64,000 bases of DNA from Phycisphaerae bacterium (GCA_030372985.1 JAUCQB010000021.1:1-64000), one strand, 5' to 3'. Numbered from the stretch's first letter, positions 37,304 to 46,448 are shown. The notes: generated from the sequence alone by a model not told the origin. Program-made: numbers and translations.

Positions 37304-38498
37304 TCAACGCACAGGCCGAACCCGCCGAGAAGTCCTCCGCGGCCTTCTCGGGGCGAGTCTCGCGGCATACGGTGCCCGTCTGGGCCTGCGTTCCGCAGTC
37401 GCCGAGTCTCCTGCCGTCTCGCTCGGCTTGGCAGACCGAAAACTCATCGTGGTTGTGTTCGGCGGCGGCACGCGTTTCAGCGAGAGCGTCGGCGATCCGC
37501 AACACCGGCACATCCCGCACCTGTGGAACGACATGGCCCCGCGTGGAACGTTGCTGGCCAACATGCGCGTCGAGCACCGCGTGGTGCACCCCAATTGCAC
37601 CGCATCCATCGCCACCGGCCACTGGGAGTGGGACGACAACGACTGGTCCCGCCCGGTTGCTCACCCGACCGTTTTTGAGATCTTTCGCCGGGCCCGCAGG
37701 ACGCCGGACACCGCCGCCTGGGCCTTTGTCTACGCATCGATCCTGGCGAACATCGGGCACAGCAGCACCGGAGGCTATGGGCTGGATTTCGCTCCCAACG
37801 TGGTCGAGCCTCCCACCATCCCTCGGTCCACGGCCGAGGAGATGGATCGTCTGACGCTTCAGGCGGGCGCGACCGGATCGCTCGAAGCGCAGCTCGATGC
37901 CTCGCGAAAATGCGCCCGCCTGGCTCGTTCCACAAGTCTGATTTCAACCAGAGGGCTGAGGTCGGCGTCCGCTCGCGAGTTTCTCGATTGCCGGTATGAG
38001 GCATGGAAGGCCACCACTGGCACCACCAGTCACGATGCGTTTCTCACCGAAGGGGTCATTGCCTGCATGCAGACATTCGAGCCTGAAGTCCTGCTGGTGG
38101 CATACGGCGAGATCGACTGTGCCCACTACGGGTCCTGGTCACGCTATGTGGAGGCCATTCGTCGTACCGACGCCCTGACTTGGCAGCTCTGGCAGGCCAC
38201 CGAACAGCACCCGGCCTACCGGGGCAGGACGCTGATGCTGATACTGCCCGACCATGGCCGGGAGCTTGAACGGCCGGGCGGCCCCGGCTTTATCCATCAC
38301 AGCGACTTCTACACCAACCTGGACGCCGACGAGGGTTGTCGGCGGGTCTGGATGTTGGCGATCGGACCGGGCGTCGCGGCCGGGCGTCGGATCGATGAGC
38401 CGTGCCCCACCACGGCCACCGCCGCGACGGGGTTGGAATACCTGGGGCTGCCGCCCTCGCCGGAGGCAGAACCTTCGATCCTGGCGATGCTTGCTTGA
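37257..38498 (+). CDS. Tat-exported alkaline-phosphatase-superfamily protein
   Basis: A 413-residue protein whose start overlaps the upstream gene by 47 nt, implying translational coupling; AAAGGTG lies before the ATG. RTRREVLRGLLGASLAAYG is a twin-arginine signal. The mature part has family-like sites: LIVVVFGGGTRFSES (where the metal-binding Asp and nucleophile normally sit), NCTASIATGHWE, LLVAYGEIDCAHYG, and LILPDHGRE with a DHGRE metal site. The usual Asp after the first strand appears replaced by Gly, so activity may differ. The substrate is unknown. A planctomycete DUF1501-type relationship is also possible. Confidence 0.7.
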   Translation: MRRHRKCRPLDKQNADQRTGRTRREVLRGLLGASLAAYGARLGLRSAVAESPAVSLGLADRKLIVVVFGGGTRFSESVGDPQHRHIPHLWNDMAPRGTLLANMRVEHRVVHPNCTASIATGHWEWDDNDWSRPVAHPTVFEIFRRARRTPDTAAWAFVYASILANIGHSSTGGYGLDFAPNVVEPPTIPRSTAEEMDRLTLQAGATGSLEAQLDASRKCARLARSTSLISTRGLRSASAREFLDCRYEAWKATTGTTSHDAFLTEGVIACMQTFEPEVLLVAYGEIDCAHYGSWSRYVEAIRRTDALTWQLWQATEQHPAYRGRTLMLILPDHGRELERPGGPGFIHHSDFYTNLDADEGCRRVWMLAIGPGVAAGRRIDEPCPTTATAATGLEYLGLPPSPEAEPSILAMLA

Positions 38499-38570
38499 TG
38501 GGGTCACCGATATGATGCGGGTTGTGTGAATCGGGTAGAATGAAGCGCAAAGGATACACAAGGGGCCGCA

Positions 38571-39281
38571 ATGGCACAGAGACGCATCCTGGTCGTGGAA
38601 GACGACGCTGCGATTCGGCAAGGTATCGTGGATGCCCTGCAGTTCGATGGCTATGCCACGCTCGAAGCGGCTAACGGCGACGTCGGCCTCGACATGGCCC
38701 GATCGGTGGATTGCGACCTGGTGCTACTTGACCTGGTTCTACCCGGCCAGGACGGCCTGAGCATCCTGCGGGAGGTCCGCGGCACACGGCCAACCCTGCC
38801 CATCATCATTCTGACCGCCCGCGGGGAGGAGCAGGATCGCGTACAAGGTCTCAAACTTGGAGCGGATGACTACGTGGTCAAGCCCTTCCGCGTCGCCGAA
38901 CTCCTGGCTCGCGTGGAGGCCGTCCTGCGCCGATCTCCCGAGCGGCCGGCCGACCTCAAGCTCGTTCCCTTCGCCGGCGGCGTGATCGACCTGGCACGCA
39001 ACGAGATTCGCTTTGAAAACAACGACCGATGCGAGCTGTCGGAACGGGAGGTCGAGCTGCTTCGCTATCTGGCCTGCAACAACGGACGGGCGATCTCGAG
39101 GGACGAGATCCTCTCGCGCGTCTGGCGGCTCGATCCCATCGGCATCGCCACGCGAACGATTGACATGCACATCGCCCGGCTGCGCGACAAGCTGCACGAT
39201 GACTGCGAGAACCCAAGGATCATCCTCACCGTTCGGGGCAAGGGGTACATGTTCGCCGACCACAGGGAGTCCGGCTCATGA
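38571..39281 (+). CDS. OmpR-family response regulator
   Basis: A 236-residue transcription factor. The receiver domain has E10-D11-D12, phosphoacceptor D54 in LVLLDLVLPG, T82 in ILTAR and K104 in DYVVKPF. The C-terminal winged helix has LSEREVELLRYLACNNG and ATRTIDMHIARLRDKL, with YMF at the end. The stop overlaps the start of the kinase gene as ATGA. A TAGAAT at 38536-38541 could be a -10 box, though its -35 is poor. The targets are unknown; the upstream exported-protein cluster is a reasonable first candidate. Confidence 0.93.
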   Translation: MAQRRILVVEDDAAIRQGIVDALQFDGYATLEAANGDVGLDMARSVDCDLVLLDLVLPGQDGLSILREVRGTRPTLPIIILTARGEEQDRVQGLKLGADDYVVKPFRVAELLARVEAVLRRSPERPADLKLVPFAGGVIDLARNEIRFENNDRCELSEREVELLRYLACNNGRAISRDEILSRVWRLDPIGIATRTIDMHIARLRDKLHDDCENPRIILTVRGKGYMFADHRESGS

Positions 39282-41302
39282 GACCCTGGCTGACATGGCT
39301 GGCTTTTCTCCTGTGCATCGCCGTCATCCTGGCGGCCATGGGCTGGCACAGTCAGACCGTGCTGCAGCTCGACCGCGCCGACGCCGCCGCGATACGCCAG
39401 GCTGCGATCGAGGAGCGCACTCGACTGGCCCTGTGGCGGATGGATTCGGCCCTGACGCCGCTGGTCGCCCAGGAGAGCACTTGGCCGTACTACGCTTACA
39501 CGCCGTTCTCTCCGACCGAACGGGCCTACACGAACCTGCTCAATCCCGTCCAGCCGGGCGAGATTCTGATGGCTTCTCCCTTGCTGGACCTTTCATCGCC
39601 GCACGTGCTGGTGCATTTTCAGATCGCTCCGGACGGCAGCATCTCTTCCCCGCAAGTGCCAACCGGTCAGATGCGACAGATTGCCGAAGGGCAATATACG
39701 ACCGCCGACAAGATCGATCTCTACGCCCGACGACTTGCCGATCTCCAGCCGATCCTGAGCCGAGTCGACCTCCTGAGCATGCTGGAACCGGCCGAGCCCG
39801 CTCCGGTGAGAATCGCCGTGCTCCCCGCCGCCTCCCAGCCCGCGGCCGACCGGGTGGCTGTCGCCCAGCAATCCGAGGCCCAGTCGCTCATGGGGCTGAC
39901 CAACCAGGTTCAGGATCAAGACCTCCGGCGGCGATCAAGCCGCCTTGGCGAGCAGATCTACATGCAGCAGGCCGCCGCCCCCCAGCCCGCGGCACAGGGA
40001 CAACGTGCAGTCCCCGGACAACCATCACAGGGTGACAGCCCGCGACAAGACCGCGCCCAATGGCCCTCGCGATCCGTCAAACAGTCACCGGTCTCGAAGA
40101 ATAAAAGCTGGATATCACCCGACCAGCAGCGCCTGATGAACGCCAACGACGCCCAGGCACGCGGTTACAACTACGATGCCAGCGGGCGACTGATCCTGAC
40201 GAACCCCGCCAATTCAGGCGTCCTCCGAGAAGGAGTCAAAGAGGGAACCGCACGGTCCTTGTGGATCGGGGACACCCTCCTGCTGGCCCGCAGGGCAAAG
40301 GTCAACGGAAACGAGTACATCCAAGGCTGCCGGCTCGATTGGCCGGGGGTCCAGAGTTGGCTGCTTGGCGAGATCCGAGACCTGTTGCCGGAAGCCACTC
40401 TCGAGCCGGCGGACCTGGACCGCGACCAGACCGACACGCGACGACTTGCCTCCCTGCCGATCCGACTGGCTCCCGGCAACATTCCCAGTCCCCCGGGCAA
40501 GGCCATGTCGCCGGTTCGAATGACGCTGCTGGTCGCATGGTCCTGCGTCCTGCTGGCGGCGGCCGCGGTGATCATTCTCCTGGTCGGCACGATGTCCTTG
40601 AGCGAGCGACGGGCGGCGTTCGTGTCGGCCGTAACCCATGAAATGCGCACGCCGCTGACCACCTTCCGCATGTACACCGAGATGCTGACCGGCGGAATGG
40701 TTCCAACCGAGGAGAAGCGACGGCGATACCTCGATACGCTGCGCATCGAAGCCGAGCGGCTGAGCCACCTGGTCGAGAATGTGCTTGCTTATGCCCGCCT
40801 GGAGAAGAACCGGGCCGTCGGCGCCGCTCAGAACGTGACTCTTGCTGAGTTGATCGCAAGAGTCGAGAAACGGCTGGCCGAGCGGGCCGCCCAGGCAGGA
40901 ATGAAGCTGGAGGTCTCGACGCCGGAGACAGCCTGCTCTTCGACCGTTCGCGTGGACCCCTCGGCGGTGGAGCAGATCCTGTTCAACCTGGTGGACAATG
41001 CCTGCAAGTACGCCATCTCGGCCGGCGATCGGCGAATCCGATTGGAGACACGACCGGATGGAGGCCGGGCCGCCGTGCGAGTCCGCGATTACGGACCGGG
41101 CATCTCAGAGCGTGAGGCAAGGAAGCTGTTCCGCCCGTTCTGCAAGTCGGCGAAAGATGCCGCGAATTCATCCCCCGGCGTCGGCCTGGGCCTGGCCCTC
41201 AGCCGCCGCCTCGCCCGGCACATGGGCGGCGACCTGCAACTCGATCACAGCGTCAACGACGGCGCCTGCTTTGTCCTCACTCTTCCCGCAACGGTCAACT
41301 GA
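39278..41302 (+). CDS. Sensor histidine kinase with large extracytoplasmic domain
   Basis: A 674-residue membrane kinase, partner of the regulator it overlaps by 4 nt. Helix 1 is at residues 5-22 and helix 2 at about 412-434. Between them lies an unusually long sensor region of about 390 residues, with a Gln/Pro/Ala/Ser-rich low-complexity segment near 235-280. The catalytic part is standard: H454 in AVTHEMRTPLT, the N box QILFNLVDNACKYA, G1 DYGPGIS, and G2 GVGLGLALSRRL. There is no HAMP domain; helix 2 runs almost directly into the DHp domain. The signal sensed is unknown. Confidence 0.93.
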   Translation: MRPWLTWLAFLLCIAVILAAMGWHSQTVLQLDRADAAAIRQAAIEERTRLALWRMDSALTPLVAQESTWPYYAYTPFSPTERAYTNLLNPVQPGEILMASPLLDLSSPHVLVHFQIAPDGSISSPQVPTGQMRQIAEGQYTTADKIDLYARRLADLQPILSRVDLLSMLEPAEPAPVRIAVLPAASQPAADRVAVAQQSEAQSLMGLTNQVQDQDLRRRSSRLGEQIYMQQAAAPQPAAQGQRAVPGQPSQGDSPRQDRAQWPSRSVKQSPVSKNKSWISPDQQRLMNANDAQARGYNYDASGRLILTNPANSGVLREGVKEGTARSLWIGDTLLLARRAKVNGNEYIQGCRLDWPGVQSWLLGEIRDLLPEATLEPADLDRDQTDTRRLASLPIRLAPGNIPSPPGKAMSPVRMTLLVAWSCVLLAAAAVIILLVGTMSLSERRAAFVSAVTHEMRTPLTTFRMYTEMLTGGMVPTEEKRRRYLDTLRIEAERLSHLVENVLAYARLEKNRAVGAAQNVTLAELIARVEKRLAERAAQAGMKLEVSTPETACSSTVRVDPSAVEQILFNLVDNACKYAISAGDRRIRLETRPDGGRAAVRVRDYGPGISEREARKLFRPFCKSAKDAANSSPGVGLGLALSRRLARHMGGDLQLDHSVNDGACFVLTLPATVN

Positions 41303-41310
41303 TGGTCGTT

Positions 41311-41370
41311 GGTGCCCCATTCATCCGATCGGTGCCCCATTCGTCCGATGGGTACCCCATCCGTTCGAGC
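41311..41370 (+). repeat. Three tandem 20-bp units
   Basis: GGTGCCCCATTCATCCGATC, GGTGCCCCATTCGTCCGATG, and the diverged GGTACCCCATCCGTTCGAGC in direct tandem, immediately before a family B repeat. Confidence 0.75.
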
Positions 41371-41478
41371 CGCGCAGCGGATCGAAGGGGTGGGGGACGG
41401 AATCGGCAACAGAACTGTCTATCGGAGTCAGTAACACACTTGGAGGCGAGGAAATTCTATCCCCCACCCGCGCTTCGC
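41351..41478 (+). repeat. Dispersed repeat family B, copy 3
   Basis: It begins ACCCCATCCGTTCGA, has a GGATCGAAGGGGTGGGGGACG right arm, then GAATCGGCA, GAGTCAGTA, ACACTTGG, GGCGAGGAA and CCCCCACCC. The motif order matches 18203-18297. Confidence 0.6.
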
Positions 41479-41570
41479 CTTGCGGCTACGCCGGGGCAAG
41501 CCGCTGGCGCGATGGGACGCCCTGGCGATGGGGCCGCCGCAGCGGCCGGCATGCTCACGACACAGAGCAG

Positions 41571-42446
41571 TCAACGACCGGTCGCCGGGGCAAACGCCAG
41601 GCCCAGGTCGTCCACCGTCCTGATGTTCTTGCTGAAGCTGCGAACCTTCTCGGCCGGGACCAGGTAGATCTCAACCCGACGATTCCGGGCCTTGCCGGCG
41701 TTCGTCGCGTTGTCGGCGATCGGCCGGTGTTCGCCATAGCCCATCACCCCCATGCGTTTCATCGCCACCTGCAGGTCTGACATGATATTCATGACCGCGA
41801 TGGCTCGATGGGCCGACAAGTGCCAGTTGGTGCGGTGCTGCTGCAGCGTCTCGGGGCGCATGATGGGCGTGGTGCAGGTGTGCCCTACCACGATGACATC
41901 GAAACCGGTGGCCGCCGCGGAGTTGACGATCGCCGCGAACTCACGCAACGACGCCATCACTTCCGCCGAGATCTGCGTCTTGTCGCTGCCCAGCTCGAAC
42001 AGCAGGTCCGCCTTCCAGCGAACCGCGCCTTTCTCGGGCAGGTACTCGAGGAACTCCGGGTATCTCGATGCCAGTTCTTTCAGCTTGGCGTCCAACGCGT
42101 CGGGCAAGACCGCTCTCTGGGTCATGATCAGCGTCGAGATGTCCACACCGCGCTTCTCAAGAAGATCGAGCGCCTTCTGGAAATTGGCTCGCAGGCTGTC
42201 CGCTTCGGCCATGGCCTGGACGATCTGATCCTCCTTGGCCTGGAGCTGGGCGTTCTTGCTCTTGATCTCGGTATCCCGCTGCTGCACGAGCAATTGCGCA
42301 TCCTGCAGATCGGACTTGGCGATGTTGTATTGCTCAGTCAGTTCCGCGTTGGCCCGCTTGGCCTGCGCCCACTGATCGTAATAGCAGCCTGTATTGCCCG
42401 CGGTCAGGGCAGCCAACGCCACCCCAATCATCCATCTCTTGGCCAT
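41571..42446 (-). CDS. OmpA-like lipoprotein
   Basis: A 291-residue envelope protein. The N-terminus MAKRWMIGVALAALTAGNTGC is a signal with a possible lipobox; Asn at -3 is unusual, so lipidation of C21 is probable, not certain. Residues 25-110 are a coiled coil (AQAKRANAELTEQYN). Residues 135-275 are an OmpA C-like peptidoglycan-binding domain: LFELGSDKTQIS, VVGHTCTT, NWHLSAHRAIAVM, MGYGEHRPIADN and NRRVEIYLVP. The final Arg pair that contacts peptidoglycan is present. Like Pal, it probably ties the outer membrane to the wall. Confidence 0.88.
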   Translation of the reverse strand: MAKRWMIGVALAALTAGNTGCYYDQWAQAKRANAELTEQYNIAKSDLQDAQLLVQQRDTEIKSKNAQLQAKEDQIVQAMAEADSLRANFQKALDLLEKRGVDISTLIMTQRAVLPDALDAKLKELASRYPEFLEYLPEKGAVRWKADLLFELGSDKTQISAEVMASLREFAAIVNSAAATGFDVIVVGHTCTTPIMRPETLQQHRTNWHLSAHRAIAVMNIMSDLQVAMKRMGVMGYGEHRPIADNATNAGKARNRRVEIYLVPAEKVRSFSKNIRTVDDLGLAFAPATGR

Positions 42447-42716
42447 TGCAGTCTCCTTTGCCGTTCGCTACTCGTATCCGTACTTCGCGTCTCGGGTCGA
42501 CCGGGAAGCACGCCTCCGGGAATCAACGAGGCGAGCTCAACAGCCCGGCATGGGTTCGTTGAACCAGATCGAACGTGCCCGCCGTGTATACCCTCGTTCC
42601 AGAATAACCCTCACACCGCCCCGCCCGCGCCAACCGGACGGCGGCATGATGTTCGGAATGGTCCGCGTCTCCTACCCGCCGTTATGTAACGACTGCGGGC
42701 GAAACGCCTGCTTGTC

Positions 42717-43988
42717 TCAACCGGCCGCGGGTGCCGCCGCCTTGCCCTTGCCGGCTTTCTTCGCCTTCTTCTCCTTGGGCGGCTTGGGCACGCGCGGCTT
42801 CGACGCCTGATGACCGACAAACCAGCCGATACCGGCACCTAAACCACCAACCACCAGACACCCGAGCAGCAGGAACCAGAACTGTTCGGTCAGCGCCAGC
42901 AGGTAGCCGGGGCAAGTCCCGAAAGCCATGGCCACATTGGCGGCCATGAGCAGACCCATCACCAGCGTTCCGGAGATCAGCAAGCCCGTGAACGCGGGCG
43001 ACGCCGCTTCGACTGTCCCCATTACCATCGGCATAGCGACCGCCGCAGGTGCAAAAGACTCCTCGGCGGCCGTGGGCAGAACCTCCGCCGCCTCTTCCGG
43101 GGTCGGTTCCGTCTCGACCGGACCGGTGGCGGATACGGCCGTCTCGGCCGTGTCGCCCATGTCGATCCCCTCGAGCAGCTCCGCCCCCAGCGACGTGTCG
43201 TCGCTTTCCCGGGTCAATTCGAGCAGCCCCGAGCCCCCTCCGCTGCCGTCCAGCCCCAGATGCTCGTCGCCGCCGGTCATGAGGGTCTTGGCCATCGGGT
43301 CGGCGGCAATCTCGAGGTCGTCGTCATCGAACACGCTGATGCCGATGTTGGTGATGACCGTATCGTCCTTTTTCATTCCCTCGACTGCGCTCTTGTCCAC
43401 CTCGTCGAGGCTGACAATGTCCCGCCCCAGATCGCTGCCGCTGCCGCTGTCGGAGGGTTTGCGCTTCTCACCGGCCGCCGGTCCACTGCCGGACAGAGCA
43501 GCGGTTCCGGTACTGCCGCCACCGGAATCCTCCAAGGTAATTCCGCCGCTGCCGCCGCCGGAGTCCTCCAGGCTCAAAACCCCGGAACTCCCCGAACCAC
43601 CCCCCGAATCGGACAGCGAGAGCCCGCCGCTGCTGCCCGAATCACTGAGCTTGAAATCGCCGGTGCCATCCTCGATTTTGAGTCCGGACGTGTCGGTACC
43701 CAGCTCAAAGCCCGAACCGCTGCCACTGGGCGAGGGAGGCTTGCCAAGCCGGGATGCCGAGGGGGTATCCTCCTCGGCTGGGGCCAGGGGCAGAGCACCG
43801 CTGTCTTCCAGCGAAAGCGGGGCGCCGTCGTCCATCGACAACCGCTCGACCTCATCGACCCGGTAATTCAGCTTGCCGGCATCGCGGAACTCGCGCAACT
43901 TGCCCTCGCGGACCAACGCCTTCAGCTTGTCCTCGGTCAGGCCAAGCCTGGCGAGCGCTTCTTCGAGGTTGTAGTACATCTTTGCCAT
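42717..43988 (-). CDS. HTH, Gly/Ser-rich linker and membrane-anchor fusion protein
   Basis: A 423-residue protein. Residues 1-55 form a MerR/excisionase-like helix-turn-helix (YNLEEALARLGLTEDKLKAL...NYRVDEVERL). A Gly/Ser/Asp low-complexity region (70-180; repeated LSLEDSGGGSG units) and an acidic stretch follow. Two membrane helices come next (about 330-355, 365-390), then a Lys/Pro/Ala tail (KPPKEKKAKKAGKGKA). The HTH plus membrane anchor suggests a membrane-bound regulator or chromosome-tethering protein. This class recurs in planctomycetes without known function. Confidence 0.65.
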   Translation of the reverse strand: MAKMYYNLEEALARLGLTEDKLKALVREGKLREFRDAGKLNYRVDEVERLSMDDGAPLSLEDSGALPLAPAEEDTPSASRLGKPPSPSGSGSGFELGTDTSGLKIEDGTGDFKLSDSGSSGGLSLSDSGGGSGSSGVLSLEDSGGGSGGITLEDSGGGSTGTAALSGSGPAAGEKRKPSDSGSGSDLGRDIVSLDEVDKSAVEGMKKDDTVITNIGISVFDDDDLEIAADPMAKTLMTGGDEHLGLDGSGGGSGLLELTRESDDTSLGAELLEGIDMGDTAETAVSATGPVETEPTPEEAAEVLPTAAEESFAPAAVAMPMVMGTVEAASPAFTGLLISGTLVMGLLMAANVAMAFGTCPGYLLALTEQFWFLLLGCLVVGGLGAGIGWFVGHQASKPRVPKPPKEKKAKKAGKGKAAAPAAG

Positions 43989-44053
43989 AGTCGCCGCCCA
44001 ACTCTCTTTACGCCCGGCTGCTCAGCCGGAACGAAAACCCAAGCTGTTCATCT

Positions 44054-44614
44054 TCACTTGCGCGTGCCACCTTCATCGGGCAAAACGGGCCCTCCGGCTG
44101 GTATAGTAGTCACCGGCATGTCCGCCTGATTCTGACGCACGGCTCGTTGCTGCTGGACCATCATGCGAACCGCTCCCGGAACCGGATCAGCTACGTTGAA
44201 TTCCTCCAGATAGCGATCCGAGGCCCAGGTTCGAGCCGCCACCAGCCGGAGCAGCAACTCGTCATTGGCCGCCCTGTCTAATTCGTAACACCAGATCGTG
44301 CCCGTGTCCACATCCAACATGAACACGCCGTACGTTCTGGAGCTCAACTGCCCGCTGAAAGCATAGATGCCCCGGGCGCCCACCAGACCACCCCCGGGTC
44401 CCTCCGTCTGGGCCATGGCCGACCGCATCAACCGGCCCTCATCCAATCGCAGAACCAGGGCGGATGCAATAATCGCCAGCAGGACCGCGATCACCCACCA
44501 TACGGTCTGCCGGCCACCGGCTTGAACGACAACCACGTCCGGTCGGCCAGCGCGAGCCATCGTGCCGGTAGCGCGGGCCGCATCACCGCTCGTCAGATCA
44601 GGACCGACTTGCAT
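44054..44614 (-). CDS. Single-pass membrane protein of unknown function
   Basis: A 186-residue protein with a predicted cytosolic N-terminus of about 35 residues, a membrane helix (VWWVIAVLLAIIASALVLRL) and a periplasmic domain with YAFSGQLSSRTYGVFMLDVDTGTIWCYEL, a strand-rich pattern. GAGGTTCCCC precedes the ATG. A later Met in the same frame is possible. It lies between the HTH fusion gene and a polytopic membrane protein gene on the same strand. Not recognised. Confidence 0.55.
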   Translation of the reverse strand: MQVGPDLTSGDAARATGTMARAGRPDVVVVQAGGRQTVWWVIAVLLAIIASALVLRLDEGRLMRSAMAQTEGPGGGLVGARGIYAFSGQLSSRTYGVFMLDVDTGTIWCYELDRAANDELLLRLVAARTWASDRYLEEFNVADPVPGAVRMMVQQQRAVRQNQADMPVTTIPAGGPVLPDEGGTRK

Positions 44615-44932
44615 GGGGAACCTCTGGTTCGCAGGGGGCGTGAACGCAGGTTCTTACATCGCATGAACTTACGCGGATACCCCACTCTTTATTATACACC
44701 GACCTTGTGCTCCGTCAATGAGGTCAACACAGAGTCACCGGCCTGGATGACCGCCACGCCAGGGTTGGGGCAGCGCAACACTTGCACCAGGGTGACACAC
44801 AATCGGAAGAAGACACGGAATAGGACAGGAAGACCCGCTTGACAGCCTTACGGCCAGAGATCCGTGCGTCTGGCGCGCATGTTTCTGCATTGCAGCACGC
44901 TTGGGTCACGGCCCGCAAAAAGGCGGTCCGCC
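44615..44932. other. Intergenic region, no gene seen
   Basis: This 318-bp gap upstream of the single-pass membrane protein gene has an AT-richer patch (44685-44720: TCTTTATTATACACC). No terminator or RNA was recognised. Confidence 0.35.
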
Positions 44933-45601
44933 TCAGGCGAAGAAGATCTGACGAACGGCTCGGGCAATGGCGTCCACATGGTGGAAAAAGAACCACATCG
45001 GGACCGCCAGCATGGCCGCGCCGATCACCACCATGCTCGCACCGGCGGGAGACGGAAGCATGGATTCCTCCTGAATCTCGCCCTCCAGCGTGTCCATCAG
45101 CCGCCTCACAACTGCTTGATCACCCTCCCCGTGACGACCCGACTGCGTCCGCAGCGAGAGCGTCACGTTCCGCAACACCGGCAGTGCCGTCAGGAAGACG
45201 GTCAGGCCGATTTCGGCAATCTGGACCTGCTCGTCGTTCCCCTCGGCCGACAAGCCCAATCGGCGGCAGGCCCGGTACAACAGCCGACGGCACTGCGGCA
45301 AGCTTGTGTTGTAGATGACCCAGCCCGAGTTGCGCCGAGGCAGCAACACACCCACAAAAACCGCCGCAGCGACAGATGCCACGGCCAGGGGCCACCAACC
45401 GCCGAACTTCACCATCGCCAGAACCGGCCCCATGATCAGCGGGACCAGCGCGATCGTCAGTACCACGAAATCCGTTCGCGCCGGCACCATGCAGGGGTGA
45501 GCCTGGCTGTTGACCAGCCCCAGGCCGAGGAAATACACCGCCAACGGCCCGAGCGCCAGCACCAACTGCAGAACAAAAACCACCTGATCAGATGCGTCCA
45601 C
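44933..45601 (-). CDS. Polytopic membrane protein of unknown function
   Basis: A 222-residue protein starting at a GTG, preceded by AAAGGTGG. It has four likely membrane helices: VFVLQLVLALGPLAVYFLGL, VLTIALVPLIMGPVLAMV, WPLAVASVAAAVFVGVLL, and ASMVVIGAAMLAVPMWFFF near the C-terminus. A polar cytosolic or periplasmic domain lies between helices 3 and 4 (about 95-195). Another start is possible. It is probably the last of a set with the two genes upstream of it on the minus strand. Confidence 0.55.
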   Translation of the reverse strand: MDASDQVVFVLQLVLALGPLAVYFLGLGLVNSQAHPCMVPARTDFVVLTIALVPLIMGPVLAMVKFGGWWPLAVASVAAAVFVGVLLPRRNSGWVIYNTSLPQCRRLLYRACRRLGLSAEGNDEQVQIAEIGLTVFLTALPVLRNVTLSLRTQSGRHGEGDQAVVRRLMDTLEGEIQEESMLPSPAGASMVVIGAAMLAVPMWFFFHHVDAIARAVRQIFFA

Positions 45602-45670
45602 GACTGTCTGCCACCTTTACGCGTTGGGCCCCGGCCCGAGGCCATACCAACCGCCGCTCCTGTTTCCTCG

Positions 45671-46024
45671 TCAGTCCGCTGCCTCCTCCGCCTGAGGGAT
45701 AACCTCGGGATCGGCCGCGGGGCGATCGATATGCTGGCCCTTCTCCGCCACTTTTCGATAGCCCAGATAACGAATCACCTCGAAGACCTCGCTCCACGTG
45801 GGGAACGGCCGGTTGTTGAGGTGCTTGTATTCGTCAATGGCCATGACAAACTCAAGAAGCTCATCACTCATCTCCCCTTCTTCAGCCTGTCGCCGCAGAT
45901 CACTCCTGCGCCGCCCCGGACCGCGTCGCCTTTCCAGACCGGCGCGACGATCAACCTTTGACCGCCGATCCGTCTGCCGCCGTTCAATTCCGGTGTATTC
46001 TTCAGCCACAGACTCTCCCGACAT
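45671..46024 (-). CDS. Small Arg-rich protein of unknown function
   Basis: A 117-residue protein. Residues 12-45 are unusually rich in Arg ([20 protein letters not shown]), a pattern that could bind nucleic acid or acidic lipids. A helical C-terminal half ([33 protein letters not shown]) follows, with an acidic tail. The ribosome-binding site is weak. It lies 20 nt downstream of the strongly acidic protein gene at 46045, so the two are probably cotranscribed; opposite charge makes an interaction conceivable. Confidence 0.55.
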   Translation of the reverse strand: MSGESVAEEYTGIERRQTDRRSKVDRRAGLERRRGPGRRRSDLRRQAEEGEMSDELLEFVMAIDEYKHLNNRPFPTWSEVFEVIRYLGYRKVAEKGQHIDRPAADPEVIPQAEEAAD

Positions 46025-46044
46025 CCCGGTGACGCTCTTCGAAA

Positions 46045-46320
46045 TCAGGACTCTTCGTCCTCCTCTTCGACCTCTTCCTCTTCGAGGTCTTCGTCGAACT
46101 CGTCGTCGAAGTCCTCTTCGTCATCATCGTCGTAGAAGTAGTCGAAGTCCTCGTCGTCCTCTTCAAAGTCGTCATCTTCGTCACTGTCCGGGTCTCGAGC
46201 ACAGACGACAATCATCGGCAGTTCACCCGGGTTGACGGTCCTCTGCTCCTCATTCTCATCCGGCTCCTCAAGCACCGCCGTGATGCCGTTGCTCGCTGTG
46301 AACCTCTCATTCCAAGTCAT
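46045..46320 (-). CDS. Small strongly acidic protein
   Basis: A 91-residue protein starting at the ATG preceded by GGAGGCTTGGGTC; longer frames reach upstream but lack a site. Residues 1-40 are ordinary ([20 protein letters not shown]). The last 50 residues are almost all Asp and Glu with a few Phe and Tyr. The paired Arg-rich protein follows 20 nt later. The function is unknown; it resembles charge-rich accessory proteins only in composition. Confidence 0.55.
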   Translation of the reverse strand: MTWNERFTASNGITAVLEEPDENEEQRTVNPGELPMIVVCARDPDSDEDDDFEEDDEDFDYFYDDDDEEDFDDEFDEDLEEEEVEEEDEES

Positions 46321-46448
46321 GACCCAAGCCTCCATTCCACGTGGATAACAGCCCTTTTCGCCGCGATCACGACCGGCAAAGTGTATAGCCGATGTCCGCC
46401 TCGTCAAGCGATTTTACCCTCTGTGATCGACCAAAACCTTAAAATTCC

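Noticed and set aside
41311..41370. Short tandem repeats as a CRISPR array
   Set aside because: The units are contiguous without spacers, only 20 bp long and only three in number, and no cas gene is in the window.
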